From Syntrophobacter sp. SbD2 (GTDB lineage: Bacteria > Desulfobacterota > Syntrophobacteria > Syntrophobacterales > Syntrophobacteraceae): a stretch of DNA of 7,172 nucleotides. The stretch is from NCBI GenBank assembly GCA_900290385.1, contig OMSV01000205.1, positions 1 through 7,172 on the forward strand, written 5' to 3'. Every line of letters starts with the position of its first letter. Within the stretch, counting starts at the first letter, position 1. Of the stretch, positions 5,971-7,172 are shown one piece after another. A model generated the notes under the pieces. It searched no databases, was not told the DNA's origin, and saw only the letters and a list, made by a program, of their open reading frames with translations. The translations under genes were made by a program, and so were the position numbers.

Positions 5971-7172
5971 ATGACTTTTGACAGTTTACATCTGACCCAA
6001 CCCATCCTGAAAGCTCTGTCGCAATGCGGTCACCACACCCCCACTCCAGTGCAGGCACAGACAATTCCGAAAGTACTTGCCGGACGTGACGTTATCGCTT
6101 CGGCCAATACGGGAACCGGTAAAACAGCCGCGTTCGTTCTGCCAATGCTCCAGCGCCTATCCGCCCCTCAGGCCGTTCCGGGCAAGGGACTGCGCGCCTT
6201 GGTGCTCACACCGACGCGCGAACTTGCCACCCAGATTCTGCAGGCCGCGCGGACCTACTCAAGATATCTCAAAGTACACAGTATCGCTATCTACGGCGGA
6301 ATGCCGTTCGGCGATCAGATCAGGGCCCTGTCCCAGTTGCCGGCCATGATCATTGCCACTCCGGGAAGGCTTATCGACCACATTTGGCGCGGCCGAATCG
6401 ATCTGTCGAATGTCGAGATCCTGGTCCTTGACGAAGCCGACCGCATGCTCGATATGGGATTCATCGATGATGTGGAATTCATATCGGACGCCATGCCGGA
6501 AGCCTGCCAGACCCTGCTGTTCGCCGCCACAATGGGCGAGGCGCCAACAAGGCTGGCGCGAAAATTTATGAAAAATCCTGATCGTATTGAAATTGCCCAG
6601 GGCAAAATAACTCTCGACAAGATCGAGCAACGGTTGCATTTGGCGGACGGCCTGCAGCACAAGAACCGGCTGCTGAAGCATCTTTGCGCTGACACAAATG
6701 TTACACGGGCCATTGTCTTCTCGGCCACAAAGCGAGACGCCGACAGCCTGGCCAGGCAACTGGGCGCCCAGGGGTACGCTGTGGCCGCTCTGCACGGGGA
6801 CATGACTCAGAGCGCCCGGAACCGTACCATGGAGAATATGAGGCGGGGCAAGATCAGAGTACTGGTGGCCACCGACGTTGCCGGGCGCGGGATTGACATA
6901 ACCGGCGTCAGTCACGTCATTAACTTCGATCTGCCGCGCTGCGCCGAAGATTACGTAAACCGCATAGGCAGGACGGGACGTGCCGAAGAGTCAGGCATCG
7001 CGATCTCCCTTGCCTCACGCGCCGATCTCCCATACCTGGACCGCATCGAGCGCTACATCGGGCAAAATTTGACAATTCACGTAATTCCCGGTCTGGAGCC
7101 AGCTCACGGATTGATTAGCTCCGGTAAGCCAAAGGCGGGCCATAACGGCGCAGGCAAAAAGCCAGGCGCGGG
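5971..7172 (+). CDS. DEAD-box ATP-dependent RNA helicase, RhlE-like, 3' end outside window
   Basis: The frame runs from the ATG at 5971 to the right edge without a stop, so 400 residues are visible and the C-terminal tail is cut. Both RecA-like domains are complete. Domain 1 has the Q motif (FDSL...TPVQAQTIP), motif I (ANTGTGKT, 45-52), Ia (PTREL, 81-85), Ib (TPGR, 130-133), II (DEAD, 154-157) and III (AAT, 185-187). Domain 2 has IVFSATK (IV), ATDVAGRGID (V, 300-309) and YVNRIGRTGRA (VI, 328-338). Two motifs differ from the usual: III is AAT, not SAT, and VI has Asn330 where His is standard. The end (GKPKAGHNGAGKKPGA) begins a basic, Gly-rich tail like those of RhlE. The likely role is ATP-driven RNA unwinding in ribosome assembly or cold response. 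AAGGA (5955-5959) lies 11 bases before the ATG, a rather long spacing. Confidence 0.95.
   Translation, partial: MTFDSLHLTQPILKALSQCGHHTPTPVQAQTIPKVLAGRDVIASANTGTGKTAAFVLPMLQRLSAPQAVPGKGLRALVLTPTRELATQILQAARTYSRYLKVHSIAIYGGMPFGDQIRALSQLPAMIIATPGRLIDHIWRGRIDLSNVEILVLDEADRMLDMGFIDDVEFISDAMPEACQTLLFAATMGEAPTRLARKFMKNPDRIEIAQGKITLDKIEQRLHLADGLQHKNRLLKHLCADTNVTRAIVFSATKRDADSLARQLGAQGYAVAALHGDMTQSARNRTMENMRRGKIRVLVATDVAGRGIDITGVSHVINFDLPRCAEDYVNRIGRTGRAEESGIAISLASRADLPYLDRIERYIGQNLTIHVIPGLEPAHGLISSGKPKAGHNGAGKKPGA

Noticed and set aside
6259..6915. 218-codon - strand frame
   Set aside because: It is antisense to the DEAD-box helicase, whose motifs establish the + strand as coding.

Overview
The window looks like chromosomal DNA of a Gram-negative bacterium, most likely of the deltaproteobacterial (Desulfobacterota, Syntrophobacter-like) type. 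This is an inference from gene style: a PAS domain with a C-x10-C-x2-C cysteine set, receiver-first kinases, a UspA protein next to a lone receiver, and a mitochondrial-type 3-hydroxyacyl-CoA dehydrogenase. No rRNA, tRNA, CRISPR array, transposase or phage gene was recognised.

Left part (2-3961, all + strand) is a signalling cluster. It opens with the C-terminal part of a membrane histidine kinase (TM-HAMP-PAS-PAS-HisKA-HATPase), cut by the window edge. Its stop overlaps the start of a second protein (receiver-HisKA-HATPase) by four bases. After a 107-base GC-rich gap with small palindromes come a UspA-family protein and, 116 bases later, a single-domain CheY-like receiver. No DNA-binding or enzymatic output domain is present. 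The likely reading is a phosphorylation circuit in which the receiver-kinase and the lone receiver pass the signal to a target encoded elsewhere.

Middle part: 3962-4308 has no convincing gene but holds several short hairpins. It separates the + strand cluster from two - strand genes: a short-chain dehydrogenase very like human HSD17B10 (4309-5076) and a 62-residue DUF3606-type protein (5146-5334). Good ribosome binding sites place both starts downstream of the longest possible ORF starts.

Right part: 5335-5970 is non-coding or decayed. It has an AT-rich possible promoter near 5576-5604 and a doubtful - strand reading frame. From 5971 to the window end runs a + strand DEAD-box RNA helicase (RhlE-like) that stays open at the right edge, with all core motifs present and two unusual substitutions (motif III AAT, motif VI NRIGRTGR).

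Most of the window is ordinary. The points most worth a second look are the output-less kinase cluster, the cysteine-bearing PAS domain, the helicase motif changes, and the structured intergenic stretches.
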